Assembly: GCA_026075535.2 (NCBI GenBank)
Contig: AP026540.1
Location: forward strand, 5,952,001 to 6,016,000
Source of the DNA: Tricholoma matsutake
Taxonomy: Eukaryota; Basidiomycota; Agaricomycetes; Agaricales; Tricholomataceae
Direction: 5' to 3'
Length of the DNA stretch: 64,000 nucleotides
Of this stretch, positions 8,993 through 22,687 are shown one piece after another; positions within the stretch are counted from its first letter, which is position 1; every line of letters begins with the position of its first letter. The translations under genes and the position numbers were made by a program. A model generated the notes under the pieces. It saw only the letters and a program-made list of their open reading frames with translations, ran no database searches and was not told where the DNA came from.

Positions 8993-11900
8993 ATGATGAC
9001 AGTTAATGACGCTCGCAAACATATCAAATTACCTGCCCTGCCCATGCCTCGCGATGAACAAATGACTACTGTTAACATGGTTAACATGGGATCCACGAGC
9101 AATGCATACAACTCTGCACCTCCTCAACCCAACACTGCACCTCCTGCACTCCCTGTCACTGCAGTTTTAGGGATGTCAACATATCCTATCGTGTCCATCT
9201 ACCCACCTAATGAAAGCTCAATCCTGGGTGGTGGTGATAGCGATCTGTCTTGCGACTTGAATGATTTGGTGAGCACCCATGTTCCTTTCCTAAGTCCCCA
9301 CCTTGTATGGGAATGTGCTGTGGATAGCCGTGATGTTTCCGTGCCTTCTTGTATTGATGTCTCAGCTCTAATTGACCATGGTTCCCCAGCAGTTCTGATT
9401 GAAAGTTCCTGGGTCTCTCGTCTATGCTTGAAAACTCGCGCCTTACCTTCTCCGTTTCCCATTTCTGGTGCATTTTTCGATGATAAGACCGCCTCACCCA
9501 CCATCGCTCTTACGCACTGGGTGAAGCTCAAACTGCATGACCGTAACAATTATTATTCAGCACGAACTGTACGTGCCCTCGTTGCTCCTCATTTGTGCCA
9601 TCCAATCATTCTTGGACTGCCTTTCCTTTCTCATAACAACATTGTAGTTGATGCACATAAAAAAACCGCGATTGATAGTGTATCCCGCTTTGACCTACTA
9701 CACCCTAGCCCACCTGTAATTGCTACAATGAAATTTAAATTGCATGATACGAAAGTGCAGGATAAGAAAAATGAAGTAAAAAACCTTCAAAAACTTTTGA
9801 TCAAAGAACTCAAACAAGTTTGCTTGGCACGCCGGCCGTTAGTGGATGCAAGAGGCATACAGGTCAATGGAATAGATATTTTCTCCACTATCAGAATACA
9901 TGTAGTGCAACTAGCTGCGAATGCAGAGCTTGAAAGGCTCAGTATCAAAGTCAAAAAAACCTACGCTGATGTCTTCAAACCTATTCCCCATGTCAATGAA
10001 ATGCCTGATGAGGTAGTTTGTAAAATTGAATTGAAAGACGCGAGCAAGACGATTACCACGAGAAGTTACTCATGTCCATGTAAATTCCATGAAGCTTGGG
10101 GCATCTTGATACAATGGCACTTGGATGCTGGTCGTATCCGACCTTCCTCTTCTGCTCATGCTTCTCCTGCATTCCTCATACCGAAAGCTGATGCCTCAGA
10201 TTTACCCCGCTGGGTCAATGATTACCGCCAACTAAACAGCAACACTGTTACAGACTCGCACCCACTGCCACGTGTGGATGATATCCTGGTGGACGCTGGA
10301 CGAGGGAAAATCTGGAGTAAACTCGATATGACAGATAGCTTCTTCCACACAAAAATGGACCCAGAAAGCATCGCTCTGACTGCGGTGACGACTCCCCTTG
10401 GCCTATATGAGTGGACTGTAATGCCTCAGGGACTATGGAATGCACCTCCTGTCCACTAGCACTGGGTGACTAATGCCTTATGATGCTACCTGGGAATATT
10501 CGCCCACATTTACTTGGATGACATTATTATCTGGTCTAACTCTCTCAAAGAACACACAAGACACATCGAGCTGATCATGAATGCACTGCACAAATCCCAA
10601 CTTTACTGCAACCCAAAAAAATCGCAGTTCTATTTAACAGAATTAATCTTCTTGGGTCACCGCATCTCTCAGGCAGGAATCGAAGCTTGCTCTTCCAAAG
10701 TTGATAAAATTCTAAACTGGCCTATTCCTACATCAGCGACAGATGTCCACAGTTTTCTAGGACTTGTACGATACATTGCCACATTTCTCCCCCATCTGGC
10801 AGACCATACTGCGGTGTTAACTCCTTTGACTACTAAAGAGTGCAAGAAAAATTTTCCGGTCTGGACGACCGAACACCAGGCTGCCTTTGATGGCGTAAAA
10901 GCTCTTGTAGTGAGTCGCAAATGCTTAACAGTTATCGACCACACCGCTCCTGGAGACAACAAAATTTTTGTGACTTGTGATGCAAGCGACTGGAGAACAG
11001 GCGCAGTACTGAGCTGGGGCCCATCTTGGGAAACAGCCCACCCCGTAGCTTTTGATTCCATGCAATTGAAGGATGCACAAAAAAATTATCCAGTCCATGA
11101 AAAAGAAATGCTTGCAATTGTGCGTGCTTTAAAGAAGTGGCGCTCCGACCTTCTAGGTTCTCAATTCCATGTGTACATGGATCACCGTACACTAGAAAAT
11201 TTTGATACCCAAAAAGACCTGTCTAGGAGACAGGCCAGGTGGATGGAACACCTGTCTCAATTTGACATGAACATTTACTACATCCATGGCGAGGATAACA
11301 CCATCACCGACACTTTATCTCGTCTGCCAGCTGACACAGCAGACAATGTGGCTGAAGACATTGATGTAGCTGACTCCCCGCTGTGTTGGGAGTGCTGGCA
11401 AGGAAAACCAAACACCTTTAATGCCATTCTCACTATCTCTGCAGATGAATCATTCCTTGCAGACGTCCGGAAAGGATACAAACACGACGAGTTCTGCCAA
11501 AAACTGTCAAGTGTTGATGCTGGAATGCCGGGCATTCACTTGATAAACAAGCTTTGGTACTTGGGAGACCGCCTCATGATTCCTAGATATGGCACACTTT
11601 GTGAAGACCTCTTTAGGCTAGCTCATGACTTGCTCGGCCATTTTGGTGCAGACAAATCATACGCTAGCATCAGGCAGTGCAAGTACTGGCCTAATATGTG
11701 AAGAGACTTGGAAAGCGCTTATATACCTGCCTGCACAGAGTGCCAGGGTAACAAAAGTGGCACATCAAAGGCAAAGGGACCACTACATCCCTTACCAATC
11801 CCTGAATCATGAGGGGATTCGGTATGCTTAGATTTCATGGGACCCTTGCCCGAAGATGAAGGCTTCAATTGCATTTTGACAGTAACTGACAGACTTGGGT

Positions 11901-12911
11901 CTGATGTATGCCTGATCCCAACACGGACTGATATCTCTGCACAGAGACTAGCAGTGATGTTCTTCAACAAATGGTATTGCGAAAATGGTTTACCGCTAGA
12001 ACTCATCACCGATCATGATAAACTATTTGTGTCTAAATTTTGGACAGCATTGCATGTGCTAACAGGTGTACATTTGAAAATGTCAACCGCATACCACCCT
12101 CAAACTGATGGTGCAAGTGAGCGCACAAACAAAACATTGAATCAGTGTGTTCGCTTCCATGTTGAACACAACCAAAAAGGTTGGGTACGAGCCTTGCCGG
12201 TCATCCACTTCCACATGATGAACTCTGTAAACACTTCAACGGGGTTCTCGGGTTTTCAGATCTGCATGGGTCAAAGCCCCCACATCATCCCTCCTTTGGT
12301 GCCAGGATCACGTTCAGAAGAGACTTCTGAGGAAAATGCAGCACGTAGCATTATTGCCCAGATTGAGGAAGACATCGCTGAGGCTAAGGATGCCTTGATA
12401 GGCACCAAAATTATGCAGGCATTTTTCGCAAACAAATCTCGTGGCCCCGAGGATGTATATCAAAGTAATGCTAGCAACGCTACACCACCATGGGGAATAC
12501 AAGGCAGGAGATAAATCTAGGGTTGCAAAATTTTTCCCTCGTTGGGATGGCCCTTTCTCTGTAACCAAAGCATTTCCGGAAACATCTTCTTACACCCTAC
12601 ATCTACCGAACTCCCCTGCCATGTTCCCAACATTTCATGCCTCTTTGCTAAAGAGGCACATCAAGAACGACGCGGAACTTTTCCCTTCCTGTGAACTCGA
12701 AAAACCTGGCCCAGTGATGACCGACAATGGCCTGGAAGAATACCACATCGAGAAAATTGTGGACGAAAGAAAAAGAGGACGTGAATATCAATACCTCGTA
12801 CGTTGGTCTGGATACTCGGAAGGCGATGATCTTTGGCTACCACAACAAGAACTGGAAGACTGTGAAGCGCTCGACCGGTGGAAAGCTAGTAGGGCAGAGG
12901 AAACGCGGTAG
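8993..12911 (+). pseudogene. element II pol (PR-RT-RNaseH-IN-chromodomain)
   Basis: Pol starts four bases after gag. Protease has ALIDHGSPAVLI, with His in place of the usual Ser/Thr of D-S/T-G, a variant shared by relatives. RT runs from RIRPSSS through YLDDIIIW (intact). RNase H includes VTCDAS. Integrase has H-H-C-C, then LDFMG, TDHDKLF and GASERTNKT. The chromodomain ends the protein (QYLVRWSGY). It is broken by TAG at 10457 (CAG expected), TGA near 10484, 11699 and 11809 (CGA expected) and a frameshift near 12480. Confidence 0.88.
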
Positions 12912-13043
12912 CTTTTTCCCACTGGGTTTTTTAATGCAACCGTTGTATTTGGTTGATGTGGTGTTTCACTTACAATTTTTGGATGATAGTACTCACAACA
13001 TTTCTCGGGTGGTCCCCCGTACACTTTTTTAAGAGTGGGAGGG

Positions 13044-13157
13044 TGTAAGCATGGCTTACATAACACCATTGATATCTATTTGTACACAACTCCCTTCGGA
13101 CTTTATAGGTTAGCACGTATACGGTTGGATTCATTCTTCCTTTTCCCCCGAACTCTA
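13044..13157 (+). mobile_element. 3' LTR of Gypsy element II
   Basis: This 114 bp copy is preceded by the purine tract AAGAGTGGGAGGG (13031-13043), a good polypurine tract. It ends at GAACTCTA against element I RNase H sequence. Confidence 0.85.
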
Positions 13158-14305
13158 ATGAAGTTTTCAAGGGTTTTGTGGTCAGTGAAGATTGTGAATG
13201 AACTGCTGACAAGGTCTGCTCACCATTTCTGCAATGCCCTGATGAGGGCTAGCATCTCTTTTTTGTGCACAGGGTAGTTAAGCTCTGCCCCCTTGAACAT
13301 CATAGAGTCAAAAGCAACGGGACAGGCTGTCTACCAAGTCTTGCCAAATGAGAGGACAGCTCCAGAGTGGAAATCACTAGCATCAGTGGTGACGAAAATC
13401 TTGCTTGTGGGGTCAGAGTGGTCTATTGTCATCAGGCAGTCACAGCTTACCACAATGGCCTTTACAGCTTTGAGCACAAATTGATGTTCTGGTGTCCACA
13501 CAGGGAACAAACATGTAGCATTGGCAGTTGTCAGTGGTGTCAGTACAGCAGTGTGCAATGCCAGGTTTGGAAGGAAGGCTGCTAAGACCCAGGAAGCAGC
13601 GGACATCTGTGGCTGAACATGGTCGGGGCCAAGCTAGTATGCAGTCCACCTTCTGAGAATCCGCTTCAATGCCTTTTGGCAAGATGTGGTGTCTGAGGAA
13701 ATTGATGGATGAGCAGTACAGGCATGTCTTTTTAGGATTGCAGTACAGATGTGCAGCACGGAGGGCATTGAGAATGATCCTCACATTATGGTGGTGTTAT
13801 TCAATTGTGTCTGACCATATGACAATATCGTTGAGGTATATGTGGCAGATTTTGCCAATATGTTCATGGAGAGTGAGAGCTACCCTATGTTGGTGGATAG
13901 TGGGAGCATTGTGGAGGCCCATAGGCATGACTAGCCACTCATACAGCCCAAATGGTGTCAAGACTGCTGTCAAAGGTACATTGTCAGGATGCATTCTTGT
14001 CTGGAAGAAACTGTCTGTCATATTGATTGTCACCCAGATTCTGCCTTTGGCGCAGTCATTCAGGATATCGTCAACTCTCGGTAGCAGGTGCAAGTCAATC
14101 ACGGTGTTCACATTTAACTGTCGGTAGTTGTTTACCCACTGTGGTAGTACAGTGGGGTCAGCTTTAGGGATAATGGATGCAGGCGATGCACAGGGTGATG
14201 CAGATGCCCTTATCCGGCCTGCATCTAGGTGTTTCTGGATGAGGGTACCCCATGCCTCACAAAACTTGTGTGGACACTGGTAGGTTTGCATTTTGATGGT
14301 TTGTT
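13158..14305 (-). pseudogene. element I RT and RNase H
   Basis: The minus strand gives RT from HKFCEAWGTLIQKHLDAGRI to the palm, then RNase H (VTTDASDFHSGAVLSFGK, FTDHKTLENF). The catalytic Y-L-D-D reads YLND, explained by one CpG-to-CpA change in the first Asp codon, so RT is dead. A TAA near 13794 (CAA expected) and a frameshift near 13590 also break it. RNase H continues at 7289 across element II. Confidence 0.85.
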
Positions 14306-14922
14306 CAGCATTTCAGTTTGATATGGGCTTCAACATCTGTCAGCAGCAGGTCTACATGCGGGATTGGCTCGAAAATTTCCCGGAATTTGGCCTTTAATTG
14401 GTCTTCATGATGCATCAGTTTTGTGAGGTGAGTTAGTGTTTCAACACAAGCATTCACTGCACCAACAATGTTGACAGGTTTGACATAGTCGAACAACATC
14501 AGTCGTCTGTGAGTGCTCAGTACGTACTTTAGCTCGGCCAGTATTAGTTTTCAGTCAGCCTGAACTTGTTTTAGTTGGTCTTTCAGCTTAGGTTTGCATC
14601 ATTTCAGGGGTGGTAACAGTGTCAGGTTCAATTATTGCATTTGTCTATACTTGTATGTGCAGCGTGGTTGGTTACATTACAGTTATGTGTCAGAAATGAG
14701 AGCCCAAGTATAAATGCATATGTTTCATGATGTCCATAGTCCATCTTGTGAAGTAATAGAAAGTTCTACCCACTCAGTGAGCATGGTTGGAGACAATGCA
14801 TTTGAGGATTTGACAGCAACATCGACAGTTTCAGGTTTGGGCAGTGGGCGGCGGTGTAAACCAAGTTTGTTTATGAGGTCTGTGTGTATGAGGACATTGT
14901 GAGTGCCATTGTCTAATGGCAT
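14305..14922 (-). pseudogene. element I protease and linker to RT
   Basis: The minus strand contains a protease-like segment, PLDNGTHNVLIHTDLINKLGL, where Asn stands at the second position of the D-S/T-G triad, followed by a decayed linker (14305-14720) with several stops. Relatives II and VI have ALIDHGS at the same place, so an unusual triad is normal for this lineage. Confidence 0.6.
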
Positions 14923-15131
14923 AGGTACAGTTATGGGAAGGTCGGTGTTAGGCCTGCTGACACAAGCCTTCCACCATAGGTGAGGGTACAGAAGGGAGCA
15001 CTTACCTCCTCAGTGTCTTCATCTTTGGTGTCTGAACCAGCTCCCAGTGTCGACAATGCAGAGGGGAAGGTAGTGGCCATGTTGTCTGCCCAGGAACCGA
15101 CAGTGGCAATCGGTTGAGGTTGAGCTCTGTT

Positions 15132-15784
15132 TCATGGTCCATTGCCATTGGTGCTCATGCCTGCAACAGGCATGACAGCAATGGGGTTAGATGCTGTGGG
15201 AGCTGCTGGTGGTGGTGGATGCAAGGGGTGATTGATCAGACCAGTGTAAGTTGCTGCATCTGGGAATCCGTTAGGGCAATTCTTGGAAATGTGATGGACA
15301 TTAAGCCGGCGGTACTTCCGGCAGCCATTGTTGTTGTCAAGCTGCTCACTTTCAGCATTGGTGAGTGCTGCCAGGCACCGGATGGTACCAGCAATGGCAG
15401 CAGAAGTCACAGTGCCAGTGTTTGCAGTGTAGGTAGTGGCAATCGCAGGACCATTGTTATTATGGTGATGTTTGCCAGTGTCCTCATGCCTGTTGAAAAC
15501 CTCTTCTGTGACTTCTTGAGCCCATTTCAGATCAGCCTGGCAGTTTTCATCATGGTGTTTTACCTCCAAGGCCCACAGCTGCAAGATGAGGATTTTGTCG
15601 ACCTTGTTTGCATTGCAATGACATGTCAGCTTGGGGTCCAGGCCAGCCTCCAGCTTCTCATGGAGCGATGCATCTGAGAAGTGAGAGGTGGTGTTGGCAA
15701 GCAGGGAATTGAGGGATTGCGTGTGTGAAAACCAGTCCCAGAAGGATTGGTTTTGCTTGAGCATAGCAGTAAGAATACAGTGGC
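15132..15784 (-). pseudogene. element I gag, C-terminal part
   Basis: The minus strand has the second half of Gag: a helical capsid-like region (FWDWFSHTQSLNSLL), a His/Asn-rich stretch, and a zinc-knuckle region GCRKYRRLNVHHISKNC in which the second Cys is Tyr. The N-terminal half is cut off by the LTR of element V-a at 15785. Confidence 0.7.
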
Positions 15785-16208
15785 TATAAGGGCAACCTCA
15801 GCCTCTAGCAAAGGGAAATCCAAAGTTAAAATTATACTACATATTACAGGGATTGGAGGCGCACCTAGCAAAGGGAAATCCAAAGAGAAGAACTCTAAGG
15901 ACCCCTTTGCCAATGCCCAGTATATGTGAAGACTGCAAAAATCAAATAATAATCTAAAATAGAAAAGGTGGAGATAGGCAGACCAAGGCCACTGAATGAC
16001 ATCATACCAATGGGTAGATGTCAGAAGGGGTGCTCCGCCTCTAAATATAAAACTGTCAACATGCACAAATGTGATAGAAAGGAAAATTAGTAATAAAATA
16101 AGAAAAAATCATAGAAAATGAAGAATAGAAGGAAATGAAGCGAGGAAAAATATAGGACAAACATAAAAAATAGGAAAAACACACAGGGCATCCCCTAGTC
16201 CCCTTACA
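15785..16208 (-). mobile_element. 3' LTR of Gypsy element V-a
   Basis: A 424 bp LTR, minus orientation, beginning TGTAAGGGGACTAG and ending CCCTTATA. It matches the LTRs of V-b (46379-46801; 51995-58064). The polypurine tract AGAGAGGGGGTGA lies at 16209-16221. Confidence 0.9.
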
Positions 16209-16249
16209 TCACCCCCTCTCTAAGATGCATCGCCCCGATGCATTTGAAA

Positions 16250-19127
16250 TCACATACGACCAAAGTCAGTGACTTGAATGCGATGCAGTGCAGCAGTGTG
16301 CCGTTGGTGGAATTCCTTGACTAACTGAGGGGCATTCATGTCAGACTCTTTGACCCATGAGTTCTCCTCATGCCCATAACCCTTCCAGTGCACCAAATAC
16401 TGGAGTTTTCTTCAATGCAACTGGCTGTCCAAGATTGACTCAACTTCATACTGGGGTTCTCCCTCAATCACTGTAGGCAGCAGTGGTGGACGTGAATGGC
16501 GGCCCAGGAATGGATCTGGGGGAGCTGGAAGGAGTTTGACAACATGGAAGGCTGGGTGGAGTCTGGACATGGAGGCTGGAAGGTGTAGATGATAGGCATG
16601 CATTCCAACACACTTGACAATGGGGAAAGGTCCCAGGAAGTGATGAGCCAGTTTCTTGGATGGACATGTAGTGGAGATGTCACTGGAGTCAAGATAAACT
16701 CAATCACCAACCTTGTACTGAGGGGTCAGAGAATGGAGTTGGTTGTAAAAGTATGCCATGTCGTCCTTTGCCTTTGCTAAGGCTGCCTTTGCCTCCTCCA
16801 AGCTATCCCTCATGTGTTCTGTGAACTCATTCACTGTCTCAATGTGTGAGGGAGTTTGGTGAGGTTCAAATCCCATGTGTGGATGTCATCCAGTGTCTAA
16901 GAGGAAAGGGGTCTGCTGAGTGGAAGCATGGACATGGTTGTTGTATCCAAACTTGGCCAAGGGGAGAAGATCATCCCAATTGTCCTGGTTCTCATTGACA
17001 AAGATGTGGATGTACTGCTCCAGTTCCTGGTTGACTTGCTCAGTCTGGCCATCAGTTTGTGGGTGATAGGCAGTCAAAGCAAGGAGTTTGATCCCCAGAA
17101 GTCAGCACAGCTTGCGAGTGAACTCTGCCACAAACTGAGGGCCACAGTCAGAGAGGAAGCACCAGGACGTCCATGTAATTTCCACACATGGTGGAGATAG
17201 AGTCGGGCGGCACCCACAGTGCTGACAATGGTGTGAGTGGGAATGAAGTGAGCACATTTTCCTACTGAATCAACTGTGCACATCACCACATCAAACCCAT
17301 TCGACTCTGGCAACTCCACCACAAAGTCGACACTGACAACATCCCAACAACTCTCTGGAACAGGAAGAGGTTGTAGCTCGCCAATGGGTTTGCGATGAGG
17401 AATCTTGGTGCATAAGCAAAGGTCACAAGTACGACAATACTGACCAATGAGTCATGACATTTGTGGCCACCAATAATTCCATGAGGTGAGCTCCAAGGTC
17501 TTCCAGCATCCAGGATGACCAGCAATCTGTGAGTCATGGTGTTGGGATATGATGCACCAGCGAAGGTCTGGGTCATTGGGGATGTAGATGCGATCCCTGA
17601 AATACAACAAGTCCCCCTTTTCAGCCCACTCTGCCACATGCAAGGAAAGGGTGGATCCTTTCCTCAGTTCTTTAACAGCTTGGGCAACAACATCCTCATG
17701 TAAACCGCTACAATTTGCACAACAAATGTCACATAGGATGTCCTGCTCCTTGCCCTGGGGTGCAATGCCTTCCAGTGCCCAAATGGTGAGCAGGTCTGGC
17801 TGCAACAACACAATGTTTGATTGTCATCACTGCCATATCCCCATGGTCTGCACATTGGGAGAGGGCGTCAGTCTTTCCCATGCTGCGACCCGGACAGTGG
17901 TGCAAGGAGAAGTTGAATCTGGATAGATACAGGGATCAACAAGCTTGATGATGGTTCAATTTCTTGGCCATCATAAAGTACTCAAGATTCTTGTGATCTG
18001 TCCAAATTTCCACCTTGTGTTGGGCACCCTTGAGGAAGTGTCGCCACTCCTCAAGTGCACGCATTATTGCCAACATCTCCTTGTCATGGATCTTGTAGTT
18101 TTGCTCTACAGCACTAAGGCTTTTGGAGTAGAATGCAACAGGATGCCACTTCTGGTCCTCTGGAGACTGCTGAGACAACACAGTGCCCATCGCAAAGTCA
18201 GAACTGTCGGCTTCTACACGAAAAGGGCGCGAATTGTCAGCAAAGGTAAGAATGGGAGTGGAAGTGACCATCTCCTTAAGCTTTTCGAATGCCTCCTGTT
18301 GTGCATTATCCCACCTCCATGCCTCCTTTCCTGTCAAGTCGAACAGTGGTCATGCATGATGTGAGAAATCCTTGATAAAACACCAATAGAAATTGATGAA
18401 GCCCAGGAAAGACTGCACCTCTTTCTTGTTTGTGGGCATTGGCCAAGCTGTGACCCCATTCACCTTGATAGGATCCATCTCCACCTGACCCTCTGAGATA
18501 ATCAGGCTGAGGTGCTCAATCTTGGTTGTCTCAAACTTGCACTTGTCCTGACGAAGGTAGAGTTTATACCATCAAAGTCATTCTAGGATGAGGTGTGTGA
18601 TGCGACAGTGCTCTTCAACCATGTGAGTGAAGATGAGGATGTCATCAAGATAGATACAAACAATGCCTTTGAGGATGAGGTTGTGGAAGATGTTGTTCAT
18701 CATGGTCTGAAAGGTGGCAGGACTATTAGTAAGGCCAAAGAACATGACAAGCAGTTCAAAAAAACCACAGTTGGTATGAAAGGCTGCCTTCCACTCATCT
18801 CCCTCCTTTATCCTCACATTATTGTAGCCCCAATGGACATCGAGCTTGGTGAAGTATTAGGCTCCATGTAGCTGGTTCACAAGTTCAGAGATGAGAGGTA
18901 ATGGGTAGTGATTTTTGACTGTGATGTCATTGAGCCTTCTGTAGTCTTGAACCAGTCGAAGTGAGCCATCCTTCTTCTTGACAAAAAAAAAGGGAGAGGC
19001 CATGGGTGACTTTGATAGTCGAATATGTCCAGAGGCCAGGTGCTTGTCAATAAACTGGTCAAGCTGTTGCTGTTCTTCAGGAGAGAGAGGATAGACCTTG
19101 CAGGATGAAGGGGTTGCACTGGGGGTG
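16250..19127 (-). pseudogene. element V-a pol (RT-RNaseH-IN-chromodomain)
   Basis: Reading leftward: RT with [12 protein letters not shown] (intact YLDD), RNase H (FRVEADSSDFAMG, IWTDHKNLEYF), integrase with H-H-C-C and a core ending in HPQTDGQTEQVNQ, and a C-terminal part ending in [16 protein letters not shown]. There are many in-frame stops, mostly TGA. Two come from TGG codons (near 16888 and 17930); the rest, such as those near 16435 and 16695, sit at expected arginines. V-b is the better preserved copy. Confidence 0.85.
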
Positions 19128-19326
19128 TGTGGTGACCCGGGGCTTGACCCCGCATTTGCATATATTATATTTCTTTGCTATTGACCTGGCTGGCCCCTAT
19201 AAAGGGACCAGCCTTCTATTTACATAAGCGATCTTTTTACTACCACCTCGAGTACACACAATAAATATATGTTAGTTGTGTTTAGCTCCTGTGTGATATT
19301 AAGGGACCCCCCTATGACTCACTACA
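19128..19326 (+). mobile_element. 5' LTR of Gypsy element III
   Basis: This 199 bp block runs from TGTGGTGACCCGGGG to GACTCACTACA (TG..CA) and contains CTATAAAGG. It abuts element V-a on the left and the leader of element III on the right. No copy is found after the element III coding region, which is cut at 31409. Confidence 0.7.
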
Positions 19327-19571
19327 CTTTTTTAAACACTCAAACTCATATAGAGTTAAGCTCAACATCACCCCATCAGCAATCGTCATCAACACAACCC
19401 TGAACTTCTCCCGCGAGGGGAGAAAATTCTCAATGCGATCAGTGATGGAAGCATATCCATCGCTAGGACCTGAATCAAGTTTCTTTGCACTTGACTCTTT
19501 GCTTTTCGCCCACTGCTACAACCAAAATTCCTTTTCTCTATTACTGAAGATTGTACCTCAAGAACGAGACC

Positions 19572-22500
19572 ATGGTTTTGACCAGGGCCAAGAACAAGAA
19601 CAAGCTGAAGCCTGCTCCCAAGCAGGACACGCAAGGTAAATCTCATCCATTGCTATCAGGGTCGGATTCCCCTTGGCATGCTCTGAAAGATTTGGCTGGA
19701 TCCCATCCACTCAAGGCACATACAAGCACATCGAGAAATGACATTTCTCCTACTAGGGACTTTCAGACCCTCGAAGCACATACAGCTGCTTTGAGAAATC
19801 TCGATTCCTCTGCCCTCTGCCCACACCATCGACAGCCCACTGTCGAGGATGCCGATGACAGCGAACCCAAATCCAGAAAATCTTTCTTGTCAAACAACAG
19901 TCGATGAGACACTCATTCCAATCCAGGACCTCCTCCTGGCTTGCAGAAGCTTTCTCCTCTGGATGAATTGACCACAGAGCCCAATAACCACCGGATTACC
20001 CCCGGTAGTGGTATCGATCTTCTCTGCAACAGCCAGATGTGTTACAATTTTCCTTGTAACTCATGAGACACGACTGATCCGATGTACCCAACAATCCCCT
20101 CCAGACAGGAGGCACTCCCTGATTCATGCTTAGAGCATGTCCTTGACACCAGACACACACACGATGCATGCTGACAACATGCATTCAATCCCCTTCCCGC
20201 AGAAGGCACCCTTGATGCATGGTGACTCCATGCACCCGAACCCATTCCCACACATGCTGTGATACGACAGCCCCTTGACATGAGATCCGTGACATTGGAT
20301 GCCTTATGCTAGGCATGAGGCTTATTGTTTCTATTCTTACTTGATATGCATCTATCTTTCTGATTGGATGATAAGGACCTCCCTTGTAGTATAAGTACTG
20401 CAACTCGTAGTAGGGATGTCCTTAGTTTAGATCTAGGCAATCTACAGCCTTAACTTGCAAACTCATAAACTTACTTGAAACCACTAAGGAAGCCCCTTAG
20501 TGCGTGAACCCAAACAACTCTATGCAGAAGGCCTGCTAGAGTGCACTATCTATCTTACGTCGGATGCTCCAAGTAAGACTAGTGCTGAACGACTCATCAA
20601 GGAAGCACCTCATCGAACAACACCAACTAGATCGAGTAGTTGAGGCTTCACCCTTAACAAGATGTATGAAACACCTGGATTATTCCCTGCTGTATGGCCA
20701 GATTTAACAGCATCGGCACCTGCAACACCAATGAATGCTGACAATCGGCTGCGCTGACACATAGAGAAAAGACCCCTTGAGGCCAAACCTTGAGAGGATG
20801 AATCAGACGACGAATTTGGAGCTGAGCATTTTGCTCAGATTGCAATGGATATGTTTACCCATTGCATGGATGCAAGAGATTTTGAACCAATTAAGTTGGA
20901 AAACCAACTTAAAGATCTGGCGTTAAGTTATGCCAGTCACTTTGCCCGTAGGGAAATAATCAACCCTACTATACCTCATTCCCCAGCAACGGAACAAGAT
21001 CCCAACCCTGTCCAACCTCGTTCCACTAACCCAGCGGAACGAGAACATCCTTCCAGCCACAGATGTGGTGCCCCACGTCTACAGACCCCGAGTTACCTCG
21101 TAAATTACCTTCTAAAAAGAAGGTACACTATATCAACAACAACAGGATTGTCCTTCAAAGGATATGCAATGGCGATATCCAAGACGGACATCCTACTTCG
21201 ATCCCCAATCAGGGGATCTGTTTCGACAAAGATGGTCAACCTTGGCATAAGGATGACCCTTCATCTCACCATCAAAAGTGAGAGAGCCCACCATCTGTAA
21301 ATTCCAGATGGCCTGCACAGAGTCACACAGGCCATGGAGGACCACCAGATGGAGATGGGTCCGAGGATGATGGTAATGGAAGTGATAGCAACTTGACATA
21401 TTGCACATCGAGCAATGAGAGTACTGAATGTTCTTCCCAATTTGAGGAAGAGGTGTCCCACAGAACCTCATCAAATCCCCAATGAGGAGTGCAAACATGC
21501 ACTTCTTCCAGACGTACCCCGTCTGGACATTCTGGTACACCACGAGAATCAAGTAGCCCTTACTGGTCTACATCTTCCTATCCCAATTCTTATCGGGATA
21601 AAGGCTCTCGCCATCCCTCAAAATATTTGAGGGACATCCATACCAAGATACATAGACAGATCGACAACAAGGTCTCTGTCTTGACAGAAATTCCTGCCAC
21701 TGGAGGCAAGAACGGTCCCTGAGTTCCCAATCTGTCAAAGTACAGCGGATTACCTGACACGGAGACCTTTGAAAGATGGCTGAATGCCCTTCTTCGGTGG
21801 TTGAAGGTGAACAAGGTGTGCAGCCCTGAGCTGGACTCAGACCGTATTGAGTATATGGCAATGTTCCTGGAAAACACTGCCCTCACATGGTTTGAAGACA
21901 GCATTGATGGGCATACCATCAACGATCAGCCTGGACTTTCAAAGAAGTCGTCACTGGCCTATACGACTGGTTTGTGCATGAAAATGCAACCCATGACACG
22001 ACTGACAAATTCTGGCACATCGATTATAATGCTGATGAGGGCGTTATGGGCTATTACCACAAACTGGAGTGCTATGCTACCAGGATGATACAGGCACCCG
22101 ATCCATTTATGTTCAAGACGCAATTGGTGACTGGGTTGCCCACAAGTATCATATCCTTTGTACTAGACAAAGGATGTTCTGCTGAGACAAGCTCAGTGCA
22201 AGATATCCTACACTTCGCCTGCCAGGCGGAGGAAATTGGTAAGATGAGAAAACACTTCAATGAAAAGAAGCATATAATGGAGTCCACCAAGTCGAAGAGC
22301 ACATCCTCTTCAACTAAAACTTCTAAAACAAAAGAACCTTCTCCCGAATGGGCTCATGACCGATCCCAGGATTGTTCTCAAAAACACAATAAGAACTATC
22401 GTGATAGCTCTAAATATCCAGGGTTGAAGTATCCTACCAAGGAGCTTTGAAGTCACGGCAATAGTGATCGCTGTAACAAAGATCATCGTGATACTCGACA

Positions 22501-22670
22501 TCGCACATCTGGAGGGAAACCATCCAGACACTCCAGATCCAAATCAGACAAAAGGTCTGATGACAAAAAGAACCCGATTTGTTACAGCTGTGGAGGTCCA
22601 CACTACTCCACAGATAAGGGCTGCCCTAAGTACGGACAGCCCAAACCATTGGCTAAGATGTATGCTGCTT
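19572..22670 (+). pseudogene. element III gag
   Basis: Starts MVLTRAKNKNKLKP at 19572. The stretch 19908-20844 is full of stops and has only remnants. The middle resumes at 20845 and, after a frame change near 21060, at 21063-21281. The capsid-like region is around 21722-22450 (YSGLPDTETFERWLNALLRW, VMGYYHKLECYA), with a frame change near 21950. A zinc knuckle CYSCGGPHYSTDKGC lies near 22578. TGA codons at 22448 and 22669 replace likely arginines. Confidence 0.75.
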
Positions 22671-22687
22671 GAGAAGGATCAGCATCT

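Larger units (their letters stand above)
7290..13157 (+). mobile_element. Ty3/Gypsy element II
   Basis: A plus-strand element of 5,868 bp with 114 bp LTRs, gag and a gag-separated pol. It sits in the RNase H of element I. I see no target duplication, and the flanks join directly in frame. LTRs end in TA rather than CA. Inside 7404-7630 is leader sequence with no recognisable primer-binding site. Confidence 0.88.
2176..15784 (-). mobile_element. Ty3/Gypsy element I (interrupted)
   Basis: A minus-strand chromodomain Gypsy element with order gag (15132-15784), protease (14725-14922), RT/RNase H (13158-14305), RNase H/integrase (6157-7289), integrase tail/chromodomain (2554-3184), LTR (2176-2396). 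It is split by a CACTA element at 3185-6153 in the integrase and by Gypsy II at 7290-13157 in RNase H, and cut in gag by Gypsy V-a at 15785. It belongs to the same lineage as II and VI. Confidence 0.85.
15785..19127 (-). mobile_element. Ty3/Gypsy element V-a (truncated by element III)
   Basis: A minus-strand copy of the same family as V-b (46379-58064). Only the 3' LTR and most of pol remain; the element is cut at 19127 by the 5' LTR of element III. The upstream part would lie beyond the right edge of the window if the nest is intact. It interrupts element I gag. Confidence 0.85.
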